Assembly (NCBI RefSeq): GCF_020099395.1
Contig: NZ_CP083590.1
Span: forward strand, 1,302,001-1,366,000
Reading direction: 5' to 3'
DNA: 64,000 nucleotides
Source: Streptomyces mobaraensis
GTDB taxonomy: Bacteria > Actinomycetota > Actinomycetes > Streptomycetales > Streptomycetaceae
Shown: positions 32,355-41,348 of the stretch, in pieces
Position numbering within the stretch: position 1 is the first letter of the stretch
Layout of the letters: every line of letters starts with the position of its first letter
The notes under the pieces: generated by a model
Seen by the model: only the letters and a program-made list of their open reading frames with translations
What the model was told of the DNA's origin: nothing
Databases searched by the model: none
Made by a program: the position numbers and the translations under genes

Positions 32355-33329
32355 TCATCCCTTCGGCCTCGCCAGGTCCTCCGCCGCCCGGCGGAGGGCC
32401 GCGCGGCAGGCGGTGATCGCGGGGTGCCGGGCACGGCCGCGGCGGACGACGGTGGAAATGCGGCGGGTGTGACGGGCGTGCGGGAGGGGGTGGAGGGGGA
32501 CGGTCGGGTGACGGCCGTTCCAGATGAGGTCGGGGAGGAAGGCGGCGGCATGGCCTTCCTCGACGAGGCGGAGGTGGAGGAGGAGGTCGCTCGACTCGAA
32601 GCGGACGTCGGGTTCGAAGCCGGCGTCCCGGCAGAGGGACACGGCCCAGCGGTGGGCGGCGGTGCCTTCCGGTTCCATCACCCAGGGGTGGCCGGCGAGG
32701 GAGCGGAGGGTGGTCGGAGGGCCGCCGTCCGCCGGGTTGACGGAGGGGCCCGGGTGAGCTGAGGGGCCCGGGCGAGCCGAGTCGGCCGAGTGGGCCGGGT
32801 GAGGGGCTGCGAGGCGGAGGGTGTCGGCGAGGAGGGGCTCCTGGTCCAGTTCGGCCGGGAGGGGGATCGCGCCGCCGGGGTACTCCTCGGTGACGACCAG
32901 GTCGAAGTCCCGTGCCAGCAAAGCAGGAAGCGCGTCTTCCGGTTCGCTCTCGGTGACGTGCGGCCGCAGCCGGGGGTGGGCCGCGCGGAGCAGCGTCAGG
33001 GCGGGGGGAACGAGCGTGAGCGCGGCCGTCTGGAAGGCGGCGACGCGGAGGGTGCCGGCGACGTCGGCCAGGGAGTCGGCGATGTCCGCCTGGGCGCGCT
33101 CCAGGCGTTCGAGGACCGCCTCGGTGTGGGCGACGAGGATCTCCGCCTGATGCGTCAGCCGCACCCGTCGTCCCACCGGCTCCAGGAGCCTCACCCCTGC
33201 CTCCGCTTCCAGTTGCGAGAGTTGCTGGGAGACCGTGGAGGGGCTGTAGGAGAGGGCCGCGGCGACGGCGGCGAGGGTGCCGCGGTGTTTGAGCTCACGG
33301 AGGAGGCGGAGGCGGTGGAGGTCGAACAC
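32355..33329 (-). CDS. LysR-family transcriptional regulator
   Basis: A 324-residue LysR protein. The N-terminal winged helix is FDLHRLRLLRELKHRGTLAAVAAAL, then YSPSTVSQQLSQLEAEAGVRLLEPVGRRVRLT. The effector domain contains a low-complexity insertion (SADSARPGPSAHPGPSVNP, around residue 185) absent from most relatives. It is divergent from the diaminopropionate ammonia-lyase gene, which it probably controls. The 104-bp spacer includes gaatataggt, a plausible -10 for the lyase. The start is the ATG at 33329. Confidence 0.9.
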   Translation of the reverse strand: MFDLHRLRLLRELKHRGTLAAVAAALSYSPSTVSQQLSQLEAEAGVRLLEPVGRRVRLTHQAEILVAHTEAVLERLERAQADIADSLADVAGTLRVAAFQTAALTLVPPALTLLRAAHPRLRPHVTESEPEDALPALLARDFDLVVTEEYPGGAIPLPAELDQEPLLADTLRLAAPHPAHSADSARPGPSAHPGPSVNPADGGPPTTLRSLAGHPWVMEPEGTAAHRWAVSLCRDAGFEPDVRFESSDLLLHLRLVEEGHAAAFLPDLIWNGRHPTVPLHPLPHARHTRRISTVVRRGRARHPAITACRAALRRAAEDLARPKG

Positions 33330-33433
33330 GGGTGTTCCCCTCTGGGGATGGGCTGACCGTTCGGTTTTCCCGATGAATATAGGTCGGAATCATGCGCTGG
33401 ACCGGAGTGTGGGGCGGGCCGCAGGCTGCTGCC

Positions 33434-34585
33434 ATGACCACTGCTCCTTCCTCGCCCGCCTCTCCCGCCTCTCCCGCCCTCCTCTCCCCCGCCTGGTTCG
33501 CCCGTCCGGCCGCCCGGTCCTGGACCTGTGCGCCCGGCCCCGCCGGAGTGCGGGAGTTCCACGCCGCGCTGCCCGGATACGCGCCCACGCCCCTGACCGA
33601 ACTGCCCCGGCTCGCCGCCGAACTGGGCGTGGGACGGATCTTCGTCAAGGACGAGTCGTCCCGGCTGGGGCTGCCCGCCTTCAAGGCGCTGGGCGCGTTC
33701 TGGGCGGTGCACCGCATCCTCGCCGAGCGGGCGGCGGAGGGACGGGACGCGGCCGCGGTCACCCTGGTGACCGCCACCGACGGCAACCACGGCCGCGCAC
33801 TCGCCCGGGCGGCCCGCGACAACGGACTGCACACCCGCGTCTTCGTCCCGTCGGGCGTCCACCCCGCCGCCGTCGCGGCCATCGAGGGCGAGGGCGCCGA
33901 AGTGGTCCCGGTGGCGGGACCGTACGACGAGGCCGTGCGGCAGGCGGCCGAGGCGGCACGCGCGGCGGACGCCGTCCTCGTCCAGGACACGGCCTGGCCG
34001 GGCTACGAACGGATCCCCGGCTGGATCGTGGAGGGCTACTCCACGCTGTTCGCCGAGATCGACGAGCAGTTGGCGGCGGCCGGCGCGGGGGCTCCCGGGC
34101 TGGTGACCGTCCCCGTCGGCGTCGGCTCGCTGGCCCAGGCCGCCGTCACCCACTACCGCGGCCGCCCCCCGGCCGGCGGGCGACCGGGCCCGGCGCTGCT
34201 GGCCGTCGAACCGGAGGCGGCGGCGAGCCTCCTGGCGAGCCTCACGCGCGGCGAGCCGGTGACCGTCACCACCGGCGAGACCGCCATGGCGGGCCTGAAC
34301 TGCGGAACGCCGTCCGCCCTCGCCTGGCCCTTCCTCCGGGACGGCCTGGACGCCGCCGTCGCCGTCAGCGAGGCCGGCGCCGCCCGGGCGATGGCCGACC
34401 TGGACGGGTCCGGCGTCCCGTCCGGACCCTGCGGCGCCGCGTCCCTGGCGGGCCTGCGGACGGCGCTGTCGGGGCCGGACGCGGTCGCACGGCGGGACGC
34501 GCTGGGGATCGGGCCGGAGTCGACGGTGGTGCTGCTGAGCACAGAGGGGCGGGAGGCGAATCCGTACGCGTCCGACGCCGGATGA
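33434..34585 (+). CDS. Diaminopropionate ammonia-lyase-like PLP enzyme
   Basis: A 383-residue fold-type II PLP enzyme. The lysine lies in FVKDESSRLGLPAFKALGAFWA near residue 75, followed by the Asn/phosphate region TLVTATDGNHGRALARAA. VIPVGVGS-like PVGVGSLAQAAV binds the phosphate and NCGTPSALAWPFLRDGLD is diagnostic of diaminopropionate ammonia-lyase, which converts 2,3-diaminopropionate to pyruvate and ammonia. It may degrade diaminopropionate from antibiotics or siderophores. The ATG at 33434 is preceded by a weak ribosome-binding site. It is divergent from its presumed LysR regulator. Confidence 0.88.
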   Translation: MTTAPSSPASPASPALLSPAWFARPAARSWTCAPGPAGVREFHAALPGYAPTPLTELPRLAAELGVGRIFVKDESSRLGLPAFKALGAFWAVHRILAERAAEGRDAAAVTLVTATDGNHGRALARAARDNGLHTRVFVPSGVHPAAVAAIEGEGAEVVPVAGPYDEAVRQAAEAARAADAVLVQDTAWPGYERIPGWIVEGYSTLFAEIDEQLAAAGAGAPGLVTVPVGVGSLAQAAVTHYRGRPPAGGRPGPALLAVEPEAAASLLASLTRGEPVTVTTGETAMAGLNCGTPSALAWPFLRDGLDAAVAVSEAGAARAMADLDGSGVPSGPCGAASLAGLRTALSGPDAVARRDALGIGPESTVVLLSTEGREANPYASDAG

Positions 34586-35033
34586 GCCGCGCTCCGGGCG
34601 GTGCTCCGAACGGTGCTCCGGGCGGTGCTCCGAGTTGCCGGGTTGTGCCCTGGGCCGTCTGCCGCACCGCGCCCGAGTCGTCGCCGGGGCCCCGCCGGAC
34701 GCCGCCGGAGCGCCTCCGGAACCCCGGCGGCGCATCACCGAACCGCCTTCCGAGCCACCCCTGAGCCGACGCCCGAGCCGCGACTGTGCCGCCCCCTGAG
34801 CCGGCGCCCGAGCCCCGCCCGAGCCGCGACCGGGCCGCCCGGTCGGCCGCCGCCGGGACGCGACTGAGCCGCCCGCTGGCGGCGCGCCCTCCCCCGGGTG
34901 AGGCGGTCGTGCGCCCGAGGGGTGACGCGGGGGCCTCACCCCGGTACGGGACGCGGGGACCGGGGACGTATGGCTCCGCCCGGAAGTCCGAGGCGCCCGT
35001 CGCGGGCGCCGCGCGTCAGAAAGGGAGTCGGCC
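34586..35033. repeat. Repeat-rich 448-bp intergenic region
   Basis: No supportable gene. It starts with four imperfect ggtgctccg(g/a) 12-bp units (34596-34635) and continues with degenerate gagccgcgac/gcccgagcc repeats to about 34880. The last bases contain AAAGGGAG, the ribosome-binding site of the next gene. Confidence 0.6.
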
Positions 35034-35507
35034 TTGGCTCTGGTACCGAACGGCGTCTACACGATCGCCCGGCCCGGCGGCCGGTTCCTCACCCTCCGCG
35101 ACGGCTCCGCCGAACCCGGAACGCCCACGCTGCTCATGCCGCGGACCGCCGGCCCGGGCGAACAGGAGTGGATCCTGGAGGAGCTCGACGACGGGACGCG
35201 CACCGTCCGCAACGTGCGGAGCGGGACGCTGCTCGGCTTCCACGGGGAGCCCGAGCCGGGAAAGCAGGTGGGGGCGGGGGCGCGGCACCGGTCCTGGGCG
35301 CTGCGGCCGGCCCGCGTCGGGTCGGCAGCGGGCCTTCTCTTCCATCTCGTCGTCCCGGACGACGCGGACGGCTCCGCCGGGCGCCCCCTGGGCGCGGAGC
35401 TCGCCGTCGACGTGGCTCCGGAGCCGGCGTGGGCGGGCCACGTCGTCCTCCGGCCGCTGGGGGCGGGGGGCCCGGACCGGGCCTGGGAGTTCCGGGGGGT
35501 GGGGTAG
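35034..35507 (+). CDS. RICIN-like/I66-type beta-trefoil protein
   Basis: A 157-residue cytoplasmic-looking protein. It opens with GVYTIARPGGRFLTLRDGSA and QEWILEELDDGTRTVRNVRSGTLLGF, the strand pattern of small beta-trefoil lectins and I66-type protease inhibitors found in actinobacteria. There is no signal peptide. The TTG at 35034 is used because AAAGGGAG sits 6-7 nt before it and the frame before it has no better start. Function unknown; a ligand-binding or protease-inhibitor role is possible. A hairpin follows at 35583. Confidence 0.7.
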   Translation: MALVPNGVYTIARPGGRFLTLRDGSAEPGTPTLLMPRTAGPGEQEWILEELDDGTRTVRNVRSGTLLGFHGEPEPGKQVGAGARHRSWALRPARVGSAAGLLFHLVVPDDADGSAGRPLGAELAVDVAPEPAWAGHVVLRPLGAGGPDRAWEFRGVG

Positions 35508-35582
35508 GGGGATCCTCCTGGTACGCAGGGGGCTGTCCGGCGTGCGCTTCCGGCCGCGAAGGGCCGGGGTCGGGGCAGAGCA

Positions 35583-35621
35583 GTCATGCCGAGTCGCGGC
35601 GTCTGCCCGGTTCGGCATGAC
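35583..35621. terminator. Hairpin after RICIN-like gene
   Basis: GTCATGCCGA and TCGGCATGAC form a perfect 10-bp stem with a 19-nt loop, about 75 bp past the stop, between convergent genes. Confidence 0.55.
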
Positions 35622-35753
35622 GGCGCGCCGTCGCGGTCGGGGCGGGGCGGTTGAGGGGCATGCGCCAAGTCCCGTCGGGGCTTCGGCGGTTCCGGAGAAC
35701 GGGGAGCCGACGGGCGGCCGCCGGCGAGGAGCAGGCGCGGAGCCAGGCGCGCC

Positions 35754-36499
35754 TTACGCGGCGCCGTCCGCGCGTTCGTACACGCTCACGTGGCGCCAGC
35801 TCGCCGCGGTGAACGGCTCGCCGTTCCACCCGCCCCAGCGGTCGCGCAGCCGGAGTCCGGCGAGGCGGGCCATGAGGTCGAACTCGGGCGGGTGGGCCAG
35901 CCGCAGCCGGATCGGGGACAGCCTGATGCCCTGACCGCTGATGCGGATGTGGTTCACGTCGAGGATCTGGGTCAGCGGGTCGTACCGGCCGGCGTCCAGA
36001 TCGACGTAGTCCAGGCCGACCCGCTCCGTGTCGAGGTACTGGTGACCGGGGCGTGAAGGCGCCGTGGGAATGCGGCACTCGACGACGAACACACCGTCGT
36101 CGGTGAGGTGCGCGGCGGCGTTCCGGAAGCACCTGACCTGGTCTTCCTGGGTCAGCAGATTGCCGATCGTATTGAAGACGAGGTAGACCAGACCGTAGTC
36201 GCGGCCGGTGGTGACGCGGGACATGTCGCCCATGGTGACGTCGATCCGGTCGCCGTCCGGCTTCTCGCGCATCCGGTCGACCATGTCGGGCGACAGCTCG
36301 ATCCCGTCCACCCGTACGCCCGCCCGCAGGAGGGGCAGCGCGATCCGGCCGGTGCCCACCGCGAGTTCGAGGGCGTCCCGGCCCCCCCCGCCAGCCCCGC
36401 CAGGAACGCGACGGTCTCGGCCTCGTCACCGCGCGGTTCGTCGTCGTAGCGCTGGGAAACCTCGTATCCGAAACTCGTCCGGGGATCGAATCCCTCCAC
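35754..36499 (-). pseudogene. Class I SAM methyltransferase, frameshifted at a G8 run
   Basis: The N-terminal part (GTG at 36499 after GAGGAG) reads EGFDPRTSFGYEVSQRYDD, then AFLAGLAGG. The rest continues in another frame as RDALELAVGTGRIALPLLRAG (motif I), IELSPDMVDRM, VYLVFNTIGNLLTQEDQ and RWGGWNGEPFTAASWRHVSVYE, a complete methyltransferase. The two frames meet at an eight-G run (plus strand C8, 36382-36389); six or nine G would join them. It is either a pseudogene or a sequence error. Otherwise a normal 250-residue small-molecule methyltransferase of unknown substrate. Confidence 0.82.
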
Positions 36500-36593
36500 C
36501 AAACGCTCCTCTCGTGACCGGCCGGCCGGGCCACTGACCCGTGCGCCGACAGACCCGGACCCTAGCGCCCAAATGCCCGTCGTCTCCACGCGT

Positions 36594-37385
36594 TTAACAC
36601 GCGGCCGTACCCGGAAGTGCGGGAGCGGTCCTGCCGTCCCGGGGGCCGAACGCGCGGAGCGCCTCCGCGTCCGTCGTCCTCGCCCGGACGTAGTGGTCCG
36701 CCCAGGTCCTGGCGGCGGGGAAGGCCGACTCCGCCGCCACGCGGGCCACGGCGGCGTCCACGTCGAACGGGGTGTGCCGCAGCTGCACCTGGCCGTCGCG
36801 GAGCAGGGCCCAGGACGCGCCCGGGCGGCCGTACGGCATGCCGACGCTGCCGGAGTTGACGACGAGGCGCCCGTCGACGAGGCGTGCGTACGGCATGTGG
36901 GTGTGGCCGCACACCACGGTCCGTACGTCGTCGGGCACGTCGGCGAAGACCTCGGCCCAGCGGTCGAGGCGGGTGTCGACGAGGACGACCTCGGCGTCGT
37001 CGCGCGGGGTGCCGTGGCAGAAGACGACCCTGCCGTCGAAGCCGTCGACTTCCCTGGTCACCGGGTGGGGCAGGTGCGCGAGGAGTTCCACGTCCTCGTC
37101 CCGTAGCCGCCGGGCGGCCCACAGGTCCACCTCCCAGGCCTGGTCGGGCGGGAGTTCGCCCCGTGCCAGTGCCGCGAGTTCGCGATCGGCGTTGCCGCGG
37201 ATCAGGAGGGCCCGGTCGCCGAGGGCGCGCAGCCGGTCCAGCACCTCGCGGGGTTGCGGGCCGGCCGCGTGGTCGCCGGTGACGGCGATCAGGTCGGCCG
37301 TGATGACGTCGGGCTCGGCCAGGACGGCCTCCAGGGCCGGCAGGACGCCGTGGATGTCGGACAGGACGGCGACGCTCGCGACCAT
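36594..37385 (-). CDS. Calcineurin-type metallophosphoesterase
   Basis: A 263-residue phosphoesterase. The dimetal motifs are in order: VAVLSDIHGVLPALEAVL (D-x-H), LIAVTGDHAAGPQP (G-D, with His replacing the usual second position), LLIRGNADREL (GNxD), VVFCHGTPRDD, and VCGHTHMPYAR (GHTH). It resembles YfcE/DUF2436-like single-domain enzymes of unknown substrate, perhaps a phosphodiesterase. The ATG at 37385 directly precedes the first strand and follows AAAGG. Ends 95 bp downstream of the broken methyltransferase start; same strand. Confidence 0.87.
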   Translation of the reverse strand: MVASVAVLSDIHGVLPALEAVLAEPDVITADLIAVTGDHAAGPQPREVLDRLRALGDRALLIRGNADRELAALARGELPPDQAWEVDLWAARRLRDEDVELLAHLPHPVTREVDGFDGRVVFCHGTPRDDAEVVLVDTRLDRWAEVFADVPDDVRTVVCGHTHMPYARLVDGRLVVNSGSVGMPYGRPGASWALLRDGQVQLRHTPFDVDAAVARVAAESAFPAARTWADHYVRARTTDAEALRAFGPRDGRTAPALPGTAAC

Positions 37386-37540
37386 CGGGGAGCCTTTCGT
37401 TGAGCAGGTGTTCGGGCCACAGTCTGCCCGACCCGAACAGCCGTGGTGCAACAGGGGGTTCGGCGGACCCGTGGGGCGGCGGCGCACTACCCTACGGGCA
37501 CGCCGCGTCACCCGCCGCGGTCGAGTGAGGAGGAACCCCC

Positions 37541-38077
37541 GTGTCGTCCACCTGCGACCCCCAGTACGCTCCCGCCGGCGATGTGGGCGCGGCGCTGATG
37601 TTGATCGACTCCCGGCTCAAGACCGTCCAGGCGGGCAAGAGCCGGACGGACCCCGAACAACGGGAACTGATGGCCCGGTTCACGGACTCCCTCGACTCCG
37701 AGGGGGCCAATGACGTGCTGGACGGCGCGTGCACGCTCATCTTCATGTTCATGAAGTGGCTGCGGGAGGCGTACGCGGCGCATGACAAGGACGTCCTGGC
37801 GTATGTGGTGCCCAACGTCGTGGGCACGATGCGCATGATGCCCAGGAGCGTCCGCCCCGAGGCGATTCCGACGATGGCGGCACTGATCATCGCCGCGGGG
37901 GCCGATCTGAGTCCCAGCCTGTGGCGCAAGCAGTACGGGTTCTGGACCGAGGCCGAGATGAACCCGCTGGAGGTCACCGCCTTCCTCCTCGCGGATCACA
38001 TCAACCGGCTCACCGAGGACCCGGACTTCGCCACTCGGCTGATCACCGACGCGCTGTCGAGCGCGGACGAGGACTGA
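37541..38077 (+). CDS. Conserved hypothetical helical protein
   Basis: A 178-residue all-helical protein that I do not recognise (DVGAALMLIDSRLKTVQAG, GACTLIFMFMKWLREAYAAHD, EMNPLEVTAFLLADHINRL). It is soluble, Met-rich in the middle, and lacks motifs. AGGAGGA precedes the GTG at 37541. Codon use is normal, so it is a real gene. It stands alone between the phosphoesterase and the decayed ABC-permease gene. No function can be assigned. Confidence 0.7.
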   Translation: MSSTCDPQYAPAGDVGAALMLIDSRLKTVQAGKSRTDPEQRELMARFTDSLDSEGANDVLDGACTLIFMFMKWLREAYAAHDKDVLAYVVPNVVGTMRMMPRSVRPEAIPTMAALIIAAGADLSPSLWRKQYGFWTEAEMNPLEVTAFLLADHINRLTEDPDFATRLITDALSSADED

Positions 38078-38102
38078 CGTTCCGTATGTTCACACATCAC
38101 GC

Positions 38103-38680
38103 TCACACGTCCCGCCGCCGGACGGCGAGGACGGCCAGCGCCACCGTGGTCAGCGGCCAGAGCACGTACACGGCCCAGGAACCGGGGACCGTCGCCGAGT
38201 AGGCGAGGGATCCGGGGCCGGGTTCCCAGTTCTGGACCAGGCGCGACCAGGCGGACGAGACCAGCGCATGTCTCACGTCCGCCGCCCAGCGGACGCGCTC
38301 CGAGAACATCGGGGGCAGCATCAGCAGCAGGAAGACACTGGTCACCATGGTCGCGGCGGAGTGCCGGAGCAGGACGCCGAGGCCCAGGCCGACCAGGGCG
38401 CAGACCGGGGCCAGCAGGGCGGTGGCGGCCAGCGCCCGGAAGACGCCGGGGTGGGTGAGGGGGACGCCGGCGTGGCGCTCGTTCAGGACGGCCTGGGACG
38501 CCAGGAAGGAACCGGTGGCGGCGATCACCCCGACCACCGTCCACAGCGCGGCGGTGACCACGGCCTTCGCCAGGACGACCGCACCGCGGGCGGGGACGGC
38601 CACGGTGGTCGCGCGGATCAGGCCGGTGCTGTACTCGCTCACGACGGTGAGGGCGCCGACACTGCTGGCGACCGGACGGC
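38103..38680 (-). pseudogene. ABC-2-type permease remnant
   Basis: The C-terminal 190 residues of an ABC transporter permease: SVGALTVVSEYSTGLIRATT, then membrane helices (VVTAALWTVVGVIAATGSFL, LAATALLAPVCALVGLGLGV, MVTSVFLLLMLPPMF) and AVYVLWPLTTVALAVLAVRRRDV at the normal end. The first third, including the start, is missing. The frame runs into a tandem ggggacggcgcgggac repeat at 38680-38740. Such permeases normally sit beside an ATPase and a two-component system; only fragments remain here. Confidence 0.82.
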
Positions 38681-38754
38681 GGGCCGGCGCGGGACGGGGG
38701 GACGGCGCGGGACGGGGGGACGGCGCAGATGCCGCGGAACGGCCGCCGCTCGCC

Positions 38755-39572
38755 CCGCACCGGGGCTCGCGGACCTCGAACGGCTGGCGGCGTCGACGGC
38801 GGACGCGGGCGTCCGCGTCGACCTGCGCCGGGAGGGCGAACAGCGCTCGCTGCCCGGGGACATCGACCTGTCCGCCTACCGGATCGTGCAGGAGGCGCTG
38901 ACGAACGTGGTGCGGCACGCGGGGACCGGGCGGTGTCGGGTGACCGTGAGGTACGGGGAGGAGGAGCTGGTGTTGGAGGTCGTCGGCGAGGCCGCCGACG
39001 GCCTTGAGGCCATCCGGCTCACCGGTGAACTCCGCCCCGACATCGTCGTGATGGACATCCGGATGCCCGGCATGGACGGGATCGAGGCCACCCGGCGGAT
39101 CACGTCCGGCCCGACGACGGCCCGCGTCCTCGTGCTGACCACCTTCGACGAGGACGAGCACGTCTACGGCGCGCTCCGGGCCGGCGCGAGCGGATTCACC
39201 GTCAAGGACATGGCGCTGGACGACATCCTCGCGGCGGTCCGCGTGGTCGCGGCGGGCGACGCGCTGCTCGCGCCGGGCGTGACGCGCCGCCTGATCGCCG
39301 ACTTCGCCGCGGACCGCTCCGCGCCCGTCGCGTCGAGGCGTCCCCCGGCGGCGGTCGAGGCCGCGGTCGAGGGCATAACCGGGCGCGAACGGGAGGTGCT
39401 GACCCTGGTCGGGCGCGGCCGGTCGACCACCGAGATCGCACAGGACCTCTTCATCACCGTGGCCACCGCCAAGTCGCATGTGTCGCGGCTGCTCACGAAG
39501 CTGGGGGCCCGGGACCGGGTGCAGTTGGTCATCACCGCTTACGAGGCGGGGCTGGTGTCACCCTCGGGCTGA
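38755..39572 (+). pseudogene. Histidine kinase-response regulator deletion fusion
   Basis: The frame begins without a start codon in a NarL-type kinase (LADLERLAASTADAGVRVDL, then LSAYRIVQEALTNVVRHAG, the ATPase N-box). At VLEVVGEAADG it passes without a break into a NarL/FixJ response regulator (RPDIVVMDIRMPGMDGIEATR, FTVKDMALDDILAAVR, and a full LuxR helix-turn-helix, GITGREREVLTLVGRGRSTTEIA). The kinase end and the regulator start, including its first acidic residues, are deleted; EVV at the joint is shared, suggesting recombination at a microhomology. Probably not expressed, although the DNA-binding part is intact. Confidence 0.82.
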
Positions 39573-39669
39573 ACGGCCCCTGACGACCCACGACACATGG
39601 ATCGGCACGGAGCGTGAGCGGATCCGGGCCGCGTTTGCTTCGGCCGGAAGATCTGATAATTTTCTTCCC

Positions 39670-39743
39670 GCGCCGCTAGCTCAGTTGGTTAGAGCGGCTG
39701 ACTCTTAATCAGCAGGTCCGGGGTTCGAGTCCCTGGTGGCGCA
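39670..39743 (+). tRNA. tRNA-Lys (CTT)
   Basis: A 74-nt tRNA. The acceptor stem GCGCCGC pairs with GTGGCGC (one G-T); the D arm contains AGCTCAGTTGGTTAGAGC; the anticodon loop CTCTTAA gives CTT; the T arm has GGTTCGAGTCC. CCA is not encoded. It stands alone; no integrase follows within the window. Confidence 0.96.
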
Positions 39744-39750
39744 CAGGAAT

Positions 39751-39784
39751 TCGGGCCCTCGTCTCGCAAGAGGCGGGGGCCCGA
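39751..39784 (+). terminator. tRNA terminator hairpin
   Basis: TCGGGCCC and GGGCCCGA, extended by CTC/GAG pairs, form a 15-bp imperfect stem closed by GCAA, 7 bp after the tRNA. Confidence 0.8.
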
Positions 39785-39826
39785 CGCGTGTTGCCGCGAC
39801 GGCGTCCGCGCGGCGGGGTCACGCCG

Positions 39827-40090
39827 TCACCGGCGGCGTACGGTCACGAACCGCCCCAGCAGCCAGCCGATCACCAGCATCGCGGCGAGCGCCAGCCACA
39901 GCGGCGCCGAGACCTCGGGGCCGATGATCCGGATCGTGACGTGCCGGGTGTTCTCGAAGACGAAGACGATCGCCAGCACGGCGACGACCAGCAGGACGAC
40001 CCGTCCCGTCGTCGCCATCTCCCGCAGCCGGCTCCCCGCGGAACCGGCGCGGGACGGACCGCTCGTCGAGGACTTGTGCTTGGAGGCCAT
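39827..40090 (-). CDS. LapA-like (DUF1049) membrane protein
   Basis: An 87-residue protein with a charged N-terminus and two hydrophobic segments (VVLLVVAVLAIVFVFENTRHV and LWLALAAMLVIGWLLGRFV) joined by the typical FxFxNT...V.IRIIGPE turn of LapA/DUF1049 proteins. These act as small inner-membrane proteins, linked in E. coli to lipopolysaccharide assembly, but of unknown role in actinobacteria. The ATG at 40090 follows GCGAAGGTGA at good spacing. It is monocistronic. Confidence 0.87.
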   Translation of the reverse strand: MASKHKSSTSGPSRAGSAGSRLREMATTGRVVLLVVAVLAIVFVFENTRHVTIRIIGPEVSAPLWLALAAMLVIGWLLGRFVTVRRR

Positions 40091-40385
40091 GACCTCACCT
40101 TCGCAGGGTGCCGCGCGCGGCGGGCACGGGACTGCTCCGTTCGGGTGAGGGGGCGGCCGGGACGGGGGACGGGGGTCCGTGGCGGGCGCACGGGGCGCCC
40201 CCGAAGGGCCGAGCCACGACCGGCCGGGCCACTCCGAGGACACCACGGCGGAGCGAACCACATGAAGGGGCGCGGATTCCGGAGGTCTCCGATGAGCACA
40301 ACGGATCCTCGGTAGCCTCCCTCCCCGCGAAGGAGACCAGGGCCCGCAAGGGAGACCAGGGCCACCCGCCAGTTGGGACGTACGG

Positions 40386-41300
40386 ATGCCAGAGCCTTCA
40401 GACGACACCGCCGGAAGCGCGCACGGGAGTCCCGGCGCCAGGAGAACGACAGGGGATCCGGCCGTGCGTCCGGCCACCGGCACGCCGTCGCCACCCGGCA
40501 GTGATCCGGGTGCACGCCGGACGCACAAGCCCGACATCATCGGCGTACTGACCCTGGTCTCCGCATTCCTGGCCGTCGGCCTCACCGTCTACTACGGCAA
40601 CGACTCCTCCGAATCCGGGCACGCGCAAGCGAAGAGCGGGGATGCGCAGGCGAGGACCGGAGCGTCGGAGGCAGCGCGTCGGCCCGGCCTGAAAGTGGCT
40701 CGTGTAGCCGCCTACATCAAGGACGGAATCGAGGGCAAGGAGGGTGCCGAGTCGCTCAAGGGTCTGCGCGGCCCCCATCTGGACTTCACCTTCGACAACC
40801 GTGCCCCTGGGCCGTCTCTGCTGACCAAGGCGACGGTCCGGCTCCGTGAAGCGGGAAGCCTGCCGGGGTGCCATCGGATCGGAGGAGAACTGTCCATCTC
40901 CATGAACTACGACTTCCCCTTGCCCGACAAGCCGCCGAAGACGCCCTACGAGAAGAGCAAGGACATCAGCTTCACCGTCGAGGACAACAAGATCGACCGC
41001 CTGACCCTTACGCTCGGTCCTGCGAACCACGGCTGGGAGAACCCCTGGTACGGCGTGGCGGACGTCGTCTTCGAGCACGACGGGACCAGGACCACGGTCG
41101 GTCCCGTCGCCGTCGTCGACGCGGGAGGCGACGGCGAGTTCTACCCGGACGGCGACACATGGGTCATCAGGAATGTCGACGACCCTGGCTGTCTGGACAG
41201 AACGGCCACCGTGGTCGACCGTCTCATGAGCATTCCCGGCGTCACCGTCTCGAAGGAGTTGAGGACGCTCCGCGAGCAACTCACCGCCATGGGCCACTGA
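40386..41300 (+). CDS. Single-pass membrane protein, unknown extracytoplasmic domain
   Basis: A 304-residue protein. Residues 1-50 are disordered and Pro/Gly/Thr-rich, followed by a membrane segment (DIIGVLTLVSAFLAVGLTVYY) and a 230-residue domain that should be outside the cell (GLKVARVAAYIKDGIEGKEG, LDFTFDNRAPGPSLLTKATV, ISFTVEDNKIDRLTLTLGP, DGDTWVIRNVDDPG). It resembles beta-sandwich domains of Streptomyces hypothetical proteins, with two Cys at GCHRI and PGCLD possibly disulfide-linked. Function unknown. The ATG at 40386 is clear. Confidence 0.72.
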   Translation: MPEPSDDTAGSAHGSPGARRTTGDPAVRPATGTPSPPGSDPGARRTHKPDIIGVLTLVSAFLAVGLTVYYGNDSSESGHAQAKSGDAQARTGASEAARRPGLKVARVAAYIKDGIEGKEGAESLKGLRGPHLDFTFDNRAPGPSLLTKATVRLREAGSLPGCHRIGGELSISMNYDFPLPDKPPKTPYEKSKDISFTVEDNKIDRLTLTLGPANHGWENPWYGVADVVFEHDGTRTTVGPVAVVDAGGDGEFYPDGDTWVIRNVDDPGCLDRTATVVDRLMSIPGVTVSKELRTLREQLTAMGH

Positions 41301-41348
41301 CAGCCGGTGAACCGGGCGCCCAGGCCGGGCCGTTGCCCGGTCGAGTGC

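Noticed and set aside
34601..34867. Open frame over the 34.6-34.9 kb repeats
   Set aside because: Sequence is low-complexity repeat without domain features or a start signal.
38268..38740. Plus-strand start of the long frame that later encodes the kinase-regulator fusion
   Set aside because: Its first 150 residues are antisense to the permease remnant and have non-protein-like composition; only the part from about 38755 is real coding ancestry.
39670..39743. tRNA-Lys as attachment site for an integrative element
   Set aside because: No integrase and no duplicated tRNA 3' end were seen in the window.
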